A stretch of 64,000 bases of DNA from Pseudomonas sp. LB-090624 (lineage in GTDB: Bacteria; Pseudomonadota; Gammaproteobacteria; Pseudomonadales; Pseudomonadaceae): positions 62,001-126,000 of the forward strand of contig NZ_QJRL01000009.1 of the NCBI RefSeq assembly GCF_003205205.1. Reading direction: 5' to 3'. Positions 12,790 through 22,752 of the stretch are shown in pieces. Each line of letters opens with the position of its first letter. The stretch's first letter is position 1. The notes below the pieces were generated by a model. The model did not search any database. It saw only the letters and a list, made by a program, of their open reading frames with translations, and was not told the origin of the DNA. A program made the translations under genes and the position numbers.

Positions 12790-14463
12790 TCAACCCGTCG
12801 TCAGCTCCGCCACACTGATCTCCCGCATCCGGAACTTCTGCACCTTGCCCGTCACTGTCATCGGGTATTCGTCAACGAAACGGATATACCGCGGCACCTT
12901 GAAGTGGGCGATGCGTGCCTTGCACCAACCCTGCAGTTCCTCGACCGTGGCGCTATGCCCAGGATGCAGCTTGATCCAGGCGACGATCTCTTCGCCATAG
13001 CGGCTGCACGGAATGCCGACCACCTGCGCATCGGCCACCGCCGGGTGGGTGTAGAAAAACTCTTCCAGCTCACGCGGGTAAATGTTCTCGCCGCCGCGAA
13101 TGATCATGTCCTTGTTGCGCCCGACGATGCGCACATAGCCCTGCTCATCCATCACCGCCAGGTCGCCCGAATGCATCCAGCCGGCCGGGTCGATGGCATC
13201 CGCCGTGGCCTGGGGGTTGTCCCAGTAGCCAAGCATGACGCTGTAGCCGCGGGTGCACAGCTCGCCAATCTCACCGCGCGCGACGATGCAGCCATCGGCG
13301 TCCACCAGTTTGTTCTCCAACTGCGGCTGGGTGCGGCCGACGGTAGTCACGCGTAGCTCCAGATCATCGTCCGGGCCGGTCTGCAGCGACACCGGGCTGG
13401 TTTCGGTCATGCCGTAGGCGATCTGCACTTCAGCCATGTGCATCTGGTCGATGACCCGGCGCATCACCTCGATCGGACAGGTGGCGCCGGCCATGATGCC
13501 GCTGCGCAGGGTCGACAGGTCCATGTGGGCACGCGACGGGTGGTCGAGCATGGCGATGAACATGGTCGGTACGCCGTAGAGGATGGTGGCGCGCTCTTCT
13601 GCCACGGCGCGCAGGGTAAGCTCGGCATCGAAGGCGTCGTTGGGGTAGATCATGGTGCTGCCGTGGGTGATGCAGCCGAGGTTGGCCATGACCATGCCGA
13701 AGCAATGGTACAGCGGCACCGGGATCACCATACGGTCGCTGGCTGTCAGGCCAAGGCTTTCACCCACCATGAAACCGTTGTTGAGGATGTTGTAGTGACT
13801 GAGCGTGGCACCTTTGGGCGCACCTGTGGTGCCGGAGGTGTACTGAATGTTCACCGGCTGGTCGAATTGCAGGCTTTGCTGGCGGGCTGTGCAGGCCTCG
13901 GCAGATGTCTGCCCTGCACGCTCGGTCAATGCGTGCCAGGGCAGGAAGCCGGCAGGCGGGTTGGCGGCCAGGCTGATGACGCCACGCAACTCGGGCAGGC
14001 ATTCACTGGCCAGCTCACCAGGCGCGGCGCTGGCCAGTTCAGGCACCAGCTCCTGCACCATCGCTTGGTAATCAGACGTTTTGAAGGCTTCAGCGCATAC
14101 CAGCCAGCGGCAGCCAGACTGGCGCAGCACGTACTCCAGTTCGCCGCCCCGATAAGCCGGGTTGATATTGACCAGGATGGCACCGACCTTGGCAGTGGCC
14201 AGCTGCAAGATGCACCACTGGGCGCAGTTGGGCGACCAGATGCCAACACGGTCGCCAGTGTTCACGCCCAGCGCCATCAGCGCGCGGGCATGTAATTCGA
14301 CCTGGTCGGCCAGCTGCCGCCAGCTGTAGCGCACGCCCTGGTGACGCGATACCAAGGCTTCGCCGTCGGCACAGCGGGAAACGGTGGCATCGAAGGCCTG
14401 GCCGATGGTCTGGGTCAGCAAAGGTCGGTCCTGACGACCGCGGGTATAGCTCGGTTGACTCAT
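12790..14463 (-). CDS. AMP-binding acyl-CoA synthetase (liu-linked)
   Basis: 557 aa ANL-superfamily ligase that forms an acyl-adenylate, then acyl-CoA. Start chosen at ATG 14463 (MSQPSYTRG) with AAGGGA upstream; a longer frame to 14550 runs over the divergent operator region. P-loop [16 protein letters not shown], adenine-binding [34 protein letters not shown] with the hinge following, and the C-terminal catalytic Lys region [13 protein letters not shown]. It is divergent from liuA and shares a regulatory region with two LiuR-like dyads, so it likely activates a branched or short-chain acid feeding leucine/isovalerate catabolism. The exact acid is unknown; medium-chain or acetoacetate specificity is also possible. 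Confidence 0.85.
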   Translation of the reverse strand: MSQPSYTRGRQDRPLLTQTIGQAFDATVSRCADGEALVSRHQGVRYSWRQLADQVELHARALMALGVNTGDRVGIWSPNCAQWCILQLATAKVGAILVNINPAYRGGELEYVLRQSGCRWLVCAEAFKTSDYQAMVQELVPELASAAPGELASECLPELRGVISLAANPPAGFLPWHALTERAGQTSAEACTARQQSLQFDQPVNIQYTSGTTGAPKGATLSHYNILNNGFMVGESLGLTASDRMVIPVPLYHCFGMVMANLGCITHGSTMIYPNDAFDAELTLRAVAEERATILYGVPTMFIAMLDHPSRAHMDLSTLRSGIMAGATCPIEVMRRVIDQMHMAEVQIAYGMTETSPVSLQTGPDDDLELRVTTVGRTQPQLENKLVDADGCIVARGEIGELCTRGYSVMLGYWDNPQATADAIDPAGWMHSGDLAVMDEQGYVRIVGRNKDMIIRGGENIYPRELEEFFYTHPAVADAQVVGIPCSRYGEEIVAWIKLHPGHSATVEELQGWCKARIAHFKVPRYIRFVDEYPMTVTGKVQKFRMREISVAELTTG

Positions 14464-14526
14464 GGGTGTCCCTTCTTGTGGTTGTTTTGGGCACGGCTGA
14501 AGCAAGCGGGAATACTCTGGCGCAGA

Positions 14527-14542
14527 TTTACGTTTACGTAAA
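14527..14542. promoter_or_regulatory. LiuR-like operator dyad 1
   Basis: TTTACGTTTACGTAAA, a near-perfect palindrome followed by GGTGA. It lies 64 bp upstream of the synthetase start. The same 16-mer with one central change recurs exactly 50 bp further on. The dyad resembles the operator described for the MerR-family regulator LiuR of branched-chain amino acid catabolism in gammaproteobacteria; no liuR gene is in the window. Confidence 0.65.
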
Positions 14543-14555
14543 GGTGACAAGCCGA

Positions 14556-14592
14556 TTGACAGTCCACCCTTGCAGGTTTACGTTAACGTAAA
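14556..14592 (+). promoter_or_regulatory. LiuR-like operator dyad 2 and possible liuA promoter
   Basis: TTTACGTTAACGTAAA at 14577-14592 is a perfect palindrome. TTGACA at 14556-14561 could be a -35, with TACGTT (14579-14584, 17-nt spacer) as -10 overlapping the dyad. Alternatively, TTGCAG (14570-14575) and TGATGA (14595-14600) flank the dyad with the 19-nt spacer typical of MerR-type promoters. liuA starts at 14707. Which hexamers are used cannot be decided by eye. Confidence 0.6.
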
Positions 14593-14706
14593 GGTGATGA
14601 ACGATCCCGAGTTCATCGGCACGGCACTGACCCGCTGCACAGGGTCGGTACACAGCCTTTGAGCTACGGTGTTACCCAATTTCCAAGAACAACAAGGTGC
14701 CCCAGC

Positions 14707-15870
14707 ATGCATTACCCCTCCCTGAACTTCGCCCTGGGCGAAACCATCGACATGCTCCGTGACCAGGTGCGCACCTTCGTCGCCGCCGAACTGGCCCCAC
14801 GCGCCGCGCAGATCGACCACGACAACCTGTTCCCCGCCGACATGTGGCGCAAGTTCGGTGACATGGGCCTGCTGGGCATCACCGTGTCCGAAGAATACGG
14901 CGGCGCCGGCCTGGGCTACCTCGCCCACGTGGTGTCGATGGAGGAAATCAGCCGTGGCTCGGCCTCGGTAGCACTGTCCTACGGCGCGCACTCCAACTTG
15001 TGCGTCAACCAGATCAACCGCAACGGCACCCACGAACAGAAGCTCAAGTACCTGCCCAAGCTGATCAGCGGCGAGCACATTGGCGCCTTGGCCATGAGCG
15101 AGCCCAATGCCGGCTCCGACGTAGTGTCGATGAAGCTGCGCGCCGAAAAACGCGGCGACCACTACGTGCTCAACGGCAGCAAGACCTGGATCACCAACGG
15201 GCCAGACGCCAACACCTACGTGATCTACGCCAAGACTGACCTGGACAAGGGCGCGCACGGTATCACTGCCTTCATAGTCGAACGCGATTGGAAAGGGTTC
15301 AGCCGCAGCAACAAGTTCGACAAGCTGGGCATGCGCGGCTCGAACACCTGCGAGCTGTTCTTCGATGACGTGGAAGTGCCGGCAGAGAACATTCTGGGCC
15401 AACTCAACGGCGGCGTGCGCGTCCTGATGAGCGGCCTGGACTACGAACGTGTGGTGCTGTCCGGCGGACCGACCGGCATCATGCAAAGCTGCATGGACCT
15501 GGTGGTGCCGTATATCCACGACCGCAAGCAGTTCGGCCAGAGCATCGGCGAGTTCCAGCTGATCCAGGGCAAGATTGCCGACATGTACACCCAGCTGAAC
15601 GCCAGCCGCGCCTACCTGTATGCCGTGGCCCAGGCCTGCGACCGTGGCGAGACCACCCGCAAGGATGCTGCCGGGGTGATCCTGTACACCGCCGAGCGCG
15701 CCACGCAGATGGCCCTGGAAGCGATCCAGATTCTCGGCGGCAACGGCTATATCAACGAATTCCCGGCTGGCCGCCTGCTGCGCGACGCCAAGCTTTACGA
15801 AATCGGCGCCGGCACCAGCGAAATCCGCCGGATGCTGATTGGCCGCGAACTGTTCAACGAAACCCGCTGA
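14707..15870 (+). CDS. liuA: Isovaleryl-CoA dehydrogenase
   Basis: 387 aa FAD-dependent acyl-CoA dehydrogenase; oxidises isovaleryl-CoA to 3-methylcrotonyl-CoA in leucine degradation. ATG 14707 ([12 protein letters not shown]) has an AAGGTG site; the longer frame from 14659 lacks support. Family signatures: [14 protein letters not shown], then [16 protein letters not shown]. The catalytic Glu sits in [11 protein letters not shown], the helix-G position characteristic of isovaleryl-CoA rather than short-chain dehydrogenases. The C-terminal segment is [17 protein letters not shown]. First gene of liuABCD; liuB begins 19 nt downstream. Confidence 0.95.
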   Translation: MHYPSLNFALGETIDMLRDQVRTFVAAELAPRAAQIDHDNLFPADMWRKFGDMGLLGITVSEEYGGAGLGYLAHVVSMEEISRGSASVALSYGAHSNLCVNQINRNGTHEQKLKYLPKLISGEHIGALAMSEPNAGSDVVSMKLRAEKRGDHYVLNGSKTWITNGPDANTYVIYAKTDLDKGAHGITAFIVERDWKGFSRSNKFDKLGMRGSNTCELFFDDVEVPAENILGQLNGGVRVLMSGLDYERVVLSGGPTGIMQSCMDLVVPYIHDRKQFGQSIGEFQLIQGKIADMYTQLNASRAYLYAVAQACDRGETTRKDAAGVILYTAERATQMALEAIQILGGNGYINEFPAGRLLRDAKLYEIGAGTSEIRRMLIGRELFNETR

Positions 15871-15889
15871 ACATAAGGAACGGGCGCAC

Positions 15890-17497
<1,608 letters not shown>

Positions 17498-17500
17498 CCC

Positions 17501-18316
17501 ATGAGCCATTTCAGCACCCTTGAAGTGATCCGCGACCCGCGCGGCTTTGCCACCCTGTGGCTCAGCCGCGAGGACAAGAACAACGCCTTCAACGCACAGA
17601 TGATCCGCGAACTGATCGTGGCCATCGACCAGTTGGCCGAAGATGCCAGCCTGCGCTTTGTGCTGCTGCGTGGCCGTGGCCGGCATTTCAGCGCCGGTGC
17701 CGACCTGGCCTGGATGCAGCAGTCGGCACAACTGGACTTCAACACCAATCTGGGTGACGCCCACGAACTGGGCGAACTGATGTACGCCCTGCACCGCCTC
17801 AAGGTCCCGACCTTGGCCGTGGTGCAAGGCGCAGCCTTCGGCGGCGCGCTAGGCCTGATCAGCTGCTGCGACATGGCCATCGGCGCCGAAGACGCGCAGC
17901 TGTGCCTGTCGGAAGTGCGCATCGGCTTGGCCCCGGCGGTCATCAGCCCGTTTGTGGTCAAGGCCATTGGCGAGCGAGCCGCGCGCCGCTTCGCCCTCAC
18001 CGCCGAACGCTTCAGCGGCGTACGGGCCCGCGAACTGGGGCTGCTGGCCGAAGTGTACCCAGCCAGTGAGCTGGATGCCCAGGTCGAAGCGTGGGTGGAT
18101 AACCTGTTGCAGAACAGCCCGCAAGCGTTACGCGCCACCAAGGACCTGCTGCGCGAAGTGGACGACGGCGAACTCAGCCCGGCCCTGCGCCGTTACTGCG
18201 AAAACACCATTGCCCTCATCCGCGTCAGCGCTGAAGGCCAGGAGGGGCTGCGCGCCTTCCTCGAAAAACGCCGCCCCGCGTGGCAAACCGATGACAAGAA
18301 GGAACCGCGCCCATGA
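17501..18316 (+). CDS. liuC: Enoyl-CoA hydratase family protein, methylglutaconyl-CoA hydratase
   Basis: 271 aa crotonase-family enzyme, inferred to hydrate 3-methylglutaconyl-CoA to HMG-CoA. ATG 17501 lies 3 nt after the liuB stop with no strong own ribosome site, suggesting coupling. Oxyanion-hole segments are GRHFSAGADLAWM and QGAAFGGALGLISCCD; a catalytic Glu lies in LSEVRIGLAPA. Its last 4 nt overlap the liuD start (ATGA at 18313-18316). Assignment to this step rests on position within liuABCD. Confidence 0.92.
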   Translation: MSHFSTLEVIRDPRGFATLWLSREDKNNAFNAQMIRELIVAIDQLAEDASLRFVLLRGRGRHFSAGADLAWMQQSAQLDFNTNLGDAHELGELMYALHRLKVPTLAVVQGAAFGGALGLISCCDMAIGAEDAQLCLSEVRIGLAPAVISPFVVKAIGERAARRFALTAERFSGVRARELGLLAEVYPASELDAQVEAWVDNLLQNSPQALRATKDLLREVDDGELSPALRRYCENTIALIRVSAEGQEGLRAFLEKRRPAWQTDDKKEPRP

Positions 18317-20265
18317 GCCGCCCCGCTTTGACCACCCTGCTGGTTGCCAACCGTGGCGAAATCGCCTGCCGTATAATGCGCACAGCCAAGGCCATGGGCC
18401 TGACCACTGTCGCCGTGCACAGCGCCACCGACCGTGACGCCCGTCACAGCCGCGAAGCTGATATCCGCGTGGATCTCGGTGGCACCAAGGCCGCCGAAAG
18501 CTACCTGCTGATCGACAAGCTGCTGGCAGCAGCCAAGGCCAGCGGTGCCCAGGCCATTCACCCGGGTTATGGTTTCTTGTCCGAAAACGCAGGCTTCGCC
18601 CGCGCGATCGAACAGGCCGGGCTGATCTTCCTCGGCCCACCGGCCAGCGCCATCGACGCCATGGGCAGCAAATCGGCGGCCAAGGCACTGATGGAAGCGG
18701 CCGGCGTGCCATTGGTGCCGGGCTACCACGGCGAAGCCCAGGACCTGGACACCTTCCGCGCCGCTGCCGAACGCATCGGCTACCCGGTGCTGCTCAAGGC
18801 CAGCGCTGGCGGCGGTGGCAAGGGCATGAAAGTGGTCGAGGAAGAAAGCCAGTTGGCCGACGCCCTGGCCTCGGCCCAGCGTGAAGCCCAGTCGTCGTTC
18901 GGCGATGCGCGCATGCTGGTGGAAAAGTACGTGCTCAAGCCGCGCCATGTCGAAATCCAGGTGTTTGCCGACCAGCACGGCAACTGCCTGTACCTTAACG
19001 AACGCGACTGTTCCATTCAGCGCCGCCATCAGAAGGTGGTGGAAGAGGCCCCTGCCCCCGGCCTGTCGCCCGAACTGCGCCGGGCCATGGGCGAAGCGGC
19101 GGTACGTGCCGCCCAGGCTATCGGTTACGTGGGTGCCGGCACCGTAGAGTTTCTGCTTGATGCACGTGGCGAGTTCTTCTTCATGGAGATGAACACCCGC
19201 CTGCAGGTGGAACACCCGGTCACCGAGGCCATCACTGGCCTGGACCTGGTGGCCTGGCAGATTCGCGTAGCCTGCGGCGAGCCTCTGCCGATCACTCAGG
19301 AACAGGTGCCGCTCATTGGCCATGCCATCGAAGTACGGTTGTACGCCGAAGACCCGGCCAACGAGTTTCTGCCGGCTACCGGCAAGCTGGTGCTGTACCG
19401 CGAGTCGGCGCCTGGCGAAGGCCGGCGGGTGGACAGCGGGGTCAGTGAAGGCGATGTGGTGTCGCCGTTCTACGACCCGATGCTGGGCAAGCTGATTGCG
19501 TGGGGTGAAAACCGCGAACAGGCACGCCTGCGCTTGCTGGCCATGCTCGACGAGTTTGCCATTGGCGGATTGAAGACCAACATCGCCTTCCTGCGCCGCA
19601 TTCTCGCGCACCCTGCGTTCGCGGCGGCAGAGCTGGACACCGGCTTCATTCCCCGCCACCAGGATGTGCTGCTGCCGCCGCCACGTGCGCTGCCGGCTGG
19701 CTTCTGGGAGGCGGCAGCCGAAGCCTGGCTGCAAGGCCAGGCCGGGCATCAGCGCGATGACGACCGCCGTTCGCCGTGGGGTGAGCGCAACGGTCTGCGT
19801 TTGGGCCTGCCGGCACGCAGCAGCCTGCATCTGGTGAGCGGCGGGCAGGACCAGGCGGTTGCTCTGGAGCACAGCGCTGCTGCCACCTGGCAGCTGGCGG
19901 GCGAGCAACTGGTACACGACCAGGCCGGTGTGCGTCGCCAATATTTGGCGATGCGTCGCGGTGCCACGCTGTACCTGCAATGGGATGGCGAAATGCACGC
20001 GATTCAGGCATTCGACCCCGTTGCTGAGGCCGAGGCCAGCCATAGCCATCAAGGCGGCCTGGGCGCCCCCATGAACGGGAGCATCGTGCGCGTGTTGGTC
20101 GAACCTGGGCAGGTGGTGGAAGCGGGTACTGCGCTGGTGGTGCTGGAGGCCATGAAGATGGAACACAGCATTCGTGCGCCGCATGGCGGGGCGGTGAAGG
20201 CGCTGTTCTGTCAGGAAGGGGATATGGTCAGCGAAGGGACGGTGCTGGTCGAACTGGCAGAGTGA
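18313..20265 (+). CDS. liuD: 3-methylcrotonyl-CoA carboxylase, biotin carboxylase/BCCP (alpha) subunit
   Basis: 650 aa. Carboxylates biotin with ATP and bicarbonate. N-terminal biotin carboxylase (LLVANRGEIACRIMRTAKAMG; ATP-grasp Gly-rich loop KASAGGGGKGMKVV; RDCSIQRRHQKVVEEAP; EMNTRLQVEHPVTE), a linker or BT domain (~500-575), and a C-terminal biotinyl domain with the biotinylated Lys in EAMKMEHSI. Overlaps liuC by 4 nt. Last gene of the operon; HMG-CoA lyase (liuE) is not nearby. Followed by the 46-bp inverted repeat region. Confidence 0.96.
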   Translation: MSRPALTTLLVANRGEIACRIMRTAKAMGLTTVAVHSATDRDARHSREADIRVDLGGTKAAESYLLIDKLLAAAKASGAQAIHPGYGFLSENAGFARAIEQAGLIFLGPPASAIDAMGSKSAAKALMEAAGVPLVPGYHGEAQDLDTFRAAAERIGYPVLLKASAGGGGKGMKVVEEESQLADALASAQREAQSSFGDARMLVEKYVLKPRHVEIQVFADQHGNCLYLNERDCSIQRRHQKVVEEAPAPGLSPELRRAMGEAAVRAAQAIGYVGAGTVEFLLDARGEFFFMEMNTRLQVEHPVTEAITGLDLVAWQIRVACGEPLPITQEQVPLIGHAIEVRLYAEDPANEFLPATGKLVLYRESAPGEGRRVDSGVSEGDVVSPFYDPMLGKLIAWGENREQARLRLLAMLDEFAIGGLKTNIAFLRRILAHPAFAAAELDTGFIPRHQDVLLPPPRALPAGFWEAAAEAWLQGQAGHQRDDDRRSPWGERNGLRLGLPARSSLHLVSGGQDQAVALEHSAAATWQLAGEQLVHDQAGVRRQYLAMRRGATLYLQWDGEMHAIQAFDPVAEAEASHSHQGGLGAPMNGSIVRVLVEPGQVVEAGTALVVLEAMKMEHSIRAPHGGAVKALFCQEGDMVSEGTVLVELAE

Positions 20266-20620
20266 GGTGGGGGCGCTTGGCTTGAGTGTTGGGGTGGCTT
20301 CGTAAGAGTACGGCGGTAGAGGTGCGTCGCGTGGAAGACCGAGCGCCGCCCGCGCGGCGCATCGCGAGCTGCGCTCGCTCCTACGTTTTTTTCGGGCCAA
20401 TTATTCCAGTGGGATTTGCGCGCGAACGCCTTGGCGCATGTCGCGATACCGCGCCGTACAAACAAGGCGGTCGCGCGCGCCTGTCACAGGCGTTACTGGC
20501 CAGAAACAAACGTAGGAGCGAGCGCAGCTCGCGATGCGCCGCGCGGGCGGCGCGCGATCTCGAAGGCGCCCCAAAACCCAAGCCTTGCGCGCTCCAGCCC
20601 CATCCCCCATTCAAACCCGT
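20266..20620. repeat. 46-bp perfect inverted repeat pair (REP/BIME-like) with diverged inner flanks
   Basis: Arm A 20343-20388 and arm B 20508-20553 are exact reverse complements over 46 nt, separated by 119 nt. Each arm holds an internal GC palindrome (GCGCCGCGCGGGCGGCGC) and a GTAGGAGCGAGCGCAGC segment, as in Pseudomonas REP-like hairpin elements. The similarity decays but continues inward: ccaattattcc against ccagtaacgcc, then gcgcgcgaacgcctt against gcgcgcgaccgcctt. This suggests two copies of a longer unit in opposite orientation. It lies between convergent liuD and the repressor gene. Short frames reading RSERSSRCAARAA here are repeat artefacts. Confidence 0.85.
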
Positions 20621-21283
20621 TCAAAAGGCACCATGCACCCGCACGACTACCCCAAGAAATTCGCAACCCTCTTCGCACAACAGCGCCGGGTAGTTACTGT
20701 TCAATGCCTTCAGATAACGCTGCCCACCTTCCTCGGCCAGTTCGCGGAAAATCGCCGGCTTGCCCGGCTGACGAGCGATAACCAAACGCCCCGCCTCAGC
20801 CTCCACACCCGGGTCCACCAGCATCCGCATGCCCTGCGGCACACTGCGACCGCTGACGGCGCTCATCGCGTCATTTTCAACCGTCAACCAGAATGCCTTG
20901 CCCTGAGCCAGGTAGTCCGTCTGCTCGAACACACCAGGCTGCTCACGCTCGGTAACACCTAGCTCATTCCAGGCCAACACCGGGTAGCGGAAACACACGA
21001 TGTACTGCATGAGGTCCAGATCGTCATCGGACTCCATCTGATAGACGCCACGCGCCTCGCCAGCCTGGCCCTGAATGCGCAGCTGCAGGCTGACGTTGTA
21101 ATGAGGCATGCCAATCTCGACGAACGTGCGGTTCATCGACTCGATCTTCGGCTGACGCCGCTTGTTCACCCAATGCCCTACGCTGCCTTGAGACACGCCA
21201 ACGCGCTCGGCAAGCTGCTCTTGAGTGAGCCCAAGCTCCTCCATCCGCTCACGGACGAGGGCAATCCATTTATCCATATTCAT
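20621..21283 (-). CDS. XRE-type repressor with S24/LexA-like C-terminal domain lacking the catalytic dyad
   Basis: About 220 aa. The N-terminal helix-turn-helix (residues ~13-55) contains LTQEQLAERVGVSQGSVGHW. The C-terminal S24-like fold covers FWLTVENDAMSAVSGRSVPQ to the end. In CI/LexA relatives the nucleophile Ser sits in a G-D-S-M motif; here the aligned residues are N-D-A-M. The general-base Lys (F-K-x-L) is Arg in AIFREL. Autocleavage is therefore not expected. The ATG at 21283 or 21277, or GTG at 21292 (which has AAAGG 11 nt upstream), could start it. Divergent from the DUF6124-like gene across an AT-rich region. Prophage-repressor ancestry is likely; targets unknown. Confidence 0.85.
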   Translation of the reverse strand: MNMDKWIALVRERMEELGLTQEQLAERVGVSQGSVGHWVNKRRQPKIESMNRTFVEIGMPHYNVSLQLRIQGQAGEARGVYQMESDDDLDLMQYIVCFRYPVLAWNELGVTEREQPGVFEQTDYLAQGKAFWLTVENDAMSAVSGRSVPQGMRMLVDPGVEAEAGRLVIARQPGKPAIFRELAEEGGQRYLKALNSNYPALLCEEGCEFLGVVVRVHGAF

Positions 21284-21353
21284 CGCTGGCACGATACGGA
21301 CTGCCTTTCACCGCTCAATAAACATTCAGTATTATTTATCAAAGGGCATGAAA

Positions 21354-21366
21354 ATACCTAGGGTAT
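21354..21366. promoter_or_regulatory. Short dyad between the repressor and the DUF6124-like gene
   Basis: ATACC-TAG-GGTAT, a perfect 5-bp inverted repeat around 3 nt, about 70 bp upstream of the divergent repressor start and 48 bp upstream of the next + gene, in an AT-rich stretch. A candidate operator for the adjacent repressor by position only. Confidence 0.3.
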
Positions 21367-21413
21367 TACTATCGGTCGGACCCCTTCCCCTACTGGCTCT
21401 AGCAGGTATCAGG

Positions 21414-21725
21414 ATGAAACCATCGAAAAACGACGAAACAGATCTCGACAGCGAAGCTGCCCGCCGCGCGCTCGACTACTACCTCAACCCCAACCCACCA
21501 CGCCCGACCCTGGACACTAAAATCTGGACCCTGCACGAAGGGGTGACCAGCGAGCAGGCGCTGGAACATGCGATCGCCCTGCTGCGCTGTGCCGCCGCTA
21601 CCGCGCAGGAAACCGCCACGCACCAGCACGGCAGCCAGCGCGAGCTGACCTATGCCCTGATGCACATGATGGATATGGCGCGTGCACTGCTGGAGCACAA
21701 ACCCAACGGCGAACCGGGTTTTTAG
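21414..21725 (+). CDS. DUF6124-like small Pseudomonas protein
   Basis: 103 aa starting MKPSKNDETDLDSEAA. The segment AARRALDYYLNPNPP followed by a helical half (EQALEHAIALLRCAAATAQETA; QRELTYALMHMMDMARALLEH) is the pattern of the DUF6124 proteins (formerly DUF3077-like) common and often multicopy in Pseudomonas. No signal peptide or membrane segment is seen. The frame is open further upstream to 21225, but the family start pattern favours 21414. The ribosome site is poor (ATCAGG). Function unknown. A hairpin at 21798-21818 follows. Confidence 0.65.
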   Translation: MKPSKNDETDLDSEAARRALDYYLNPNPPRPTLDTKIWTLHEGVTSEQALEHAIALLRCAAATAQETATHQHGSQRELTYALMHMMDMARALLEHKPNGEPGF

Positions 21726-21797
21726 CTACGAAAGAAGGGAGAAGACGTGATGGCCGGGTAACGGCAAAGGCCCCTATTGCCGGGACAAGGAAGCGCG

Positions 21798-21818
21798 CCG
21801 GTAAAACTTTTTTACCGG
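21798..21818 (+). terminator. Hairpin terminator after the DUF6124-like gene
   Basis: CCGGTAAAA-CTT-TTTTACCGG, a 9-bp stem with a T-rich centre, 73 nt after the stop codon and just upstream of the prrF promoter. It would insulate the sRNA from read-through. Confidence 0.5.
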
Positions 21819-21834
21819 ATTAGCGAAAATTCAT

Positions 21835-21863
21835 TTGACTGGCAAATGATAACGATTATTATT
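21835..21863 (+). promoter_or_regulatory. prrF promoter with overlapping Fur box
   Basis: -35 TTGACT at 21835-21840 and -10 TATTAT at 21857-21862, with a 16-nt spacer. The 19-mer AATGATAACGATTATTATT at 21845-21863 matches 16 of 19 positions of a canonical Fur box (AATGATAATCATTATCATT) and covers the -10. Iron-loaded Fur bound there would block transcription, as known for prrF genes. Confidence 0.85.
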
Positions 21864-21868
21864 GCACT

Positions 21869-21981
21869 CAGCTGATCGCGAGATCCGCTGGATAACCTGA
21901 AAGCTTAGGTCGCTCTCAGATTATCTCCTCATCAGGCTAATCACGGTTTTTGACCCGGCTTTTTTGCCGGGTCTTTTTTTT
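21869..21981 (+). ncRNA. prrF: PrrF iron-regulated small RNA
   Basis: About 113 nt from the predicted transcription start near 21869 to the T run at 21974-21981. It contains AACCTGAAAGCTTAGG and then the highly conserved PrrF pairing core TATCTCCTCATCAGGCTAAT, before a Rho-independent terminator (GACCCGGC TTTTTT GCCGGGTC at 21952-21973). PrrF represses mRNAs of non-essential iron proteins (sodB, TCA-cycle enzymes) under iron starvation. The Fur box at the promoter supports the assignment. Identity comes from recalled family sequence, not a search. Only one copy is in the window. Confidence 0.9.
21952..21981 (+). terminator. Rho-independent terminator of prrF
   Basis: Stem GACCCGGC / GCCGGGTC (8 bp) with a T6 loop, followed by eight T residues. 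Confidence 0.9.
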
Positions 21982-22159
21982 GGCTCTTCAGGCTAATGAA
22001 GATCGTGATGGCGCGCATGATAGCAAAGGTGTTTCAGGGCGTGAACGCTCGTTACAAAACTTTGCGGAATCCGCACTTGAGAATCAATCTCGTTTCGCCT
22101 ACGCTGTTTCCGCATCAAGGAAGATGCCCCCTCCCCCTTTAAAGAGCAAGGAGCTGTCC

Positions 22160-22675
22160 ATGACCCGTCTGCTGCTGCCCCTTGAACACCCCGCTCCTGC
22201 TGCTGAGCATGATGCCGACGATGCCCTGCTGTATGCACTGAAGCGGCTACCACGGCGCGTACAGCAAGTATTTCTGCTCAACCGCCTCGATCAGCTGGAC
22301 TTTGCCAGCATCGCTGTGCGCCTTGACCTGCCACTGGCGAGTATCGAGCGCAACATGGATCAGGCGCTGCAGGCTGGCCGCTCGCGCCGGGATGTGCTGG
22401 CAAGCGTGGCCGGGCAATGGTATGTGCGCCTGCAGAGCCCGCAGGTGACGGCATGTGAGCGTATCGACTTCCGCCGCTGGCTGGATGCCGATATGGCGAA
22501 CTTGCAGGCGTTTCACGACACCGAACTGCGGTGGCGCAGCCTGCTGGCCCCGGCACGGCAATTGGGCCATGACGGCTGGTATCGGCAAGGCCGGGCGGCG
22601 CTGTCGCTGGGTGGCTGCTCGGTTGCAGTCGGGCTGGGTGTGGCGGCGTTGGTGCTGGTTGGGTTGTGGGCTTGA
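22160..22675 (+). CDS. Hybrid protein: sigma-70 region 4-like + FecR N-terminal (DUF4880) + C-terminal membrane helix
   Basis: 171 aa from ATG 22160 with AAGGAG 6 nt upstream; the open frame extends to 21950 but that part overlaps the prrF terminator. Residues ~22-72 (DALLYALKRLPRRVQQVFLL, then FASIAVRLDLPLASIERNM) look like ECF sigma region 4. Residues ~80-126 (AGQWYVRLQSPQVTACERID, then RRWLDADMANLQAF) match the N-terminal DUF4880 domain of FecR anti-sigma factors, with conserved W, RL and WL-D. Residues ~153-170 are a single transmembrane helix, after which it ends. Sigma region 2 and the periplasmic FecR domain are absent. It follows prrF by about 180 nt. It may be a stable fusion or a relic of an iron-signalling pair. 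Role unknown. Confidence 0.7.
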   Translation: MTRLLLPLEHPAPAAEHDADDALLYALKRLPRRVQQVFLLNRLDQLDFASIAVRLDLPLASIERNMDQALQAGRSRRDVLASVAGQWYVRLQSPQVTACERIDFRRWLDADMANLQAFHDTELRWRSLLAPARQLGHDGWYRQGRAALSLGGCSVAVGLGVAALVLVGLWA

Positions 22676-22752
22676 TCAGCGCTTCAGCAGGGCTGTACTT
22701 CCTTCCCCGTGAACACGCACCGCGCGCGCACCCAACTTCAGTTTATCGATAG

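Noticed and set aside
18193..20400. 735-aa open frame on - opposite liuD
   Set aside because: Shadow of the biotin carboxylase; its N-terminus is read from the inverted repeat.
22060..22110. GAGA-ATCAA-TCTC dyad as a second Fur box before the hybrid sigma/FecR gene
   Set aside because: Poor match to the 19-bp Fur consensus; the short dyad alone is not enough.
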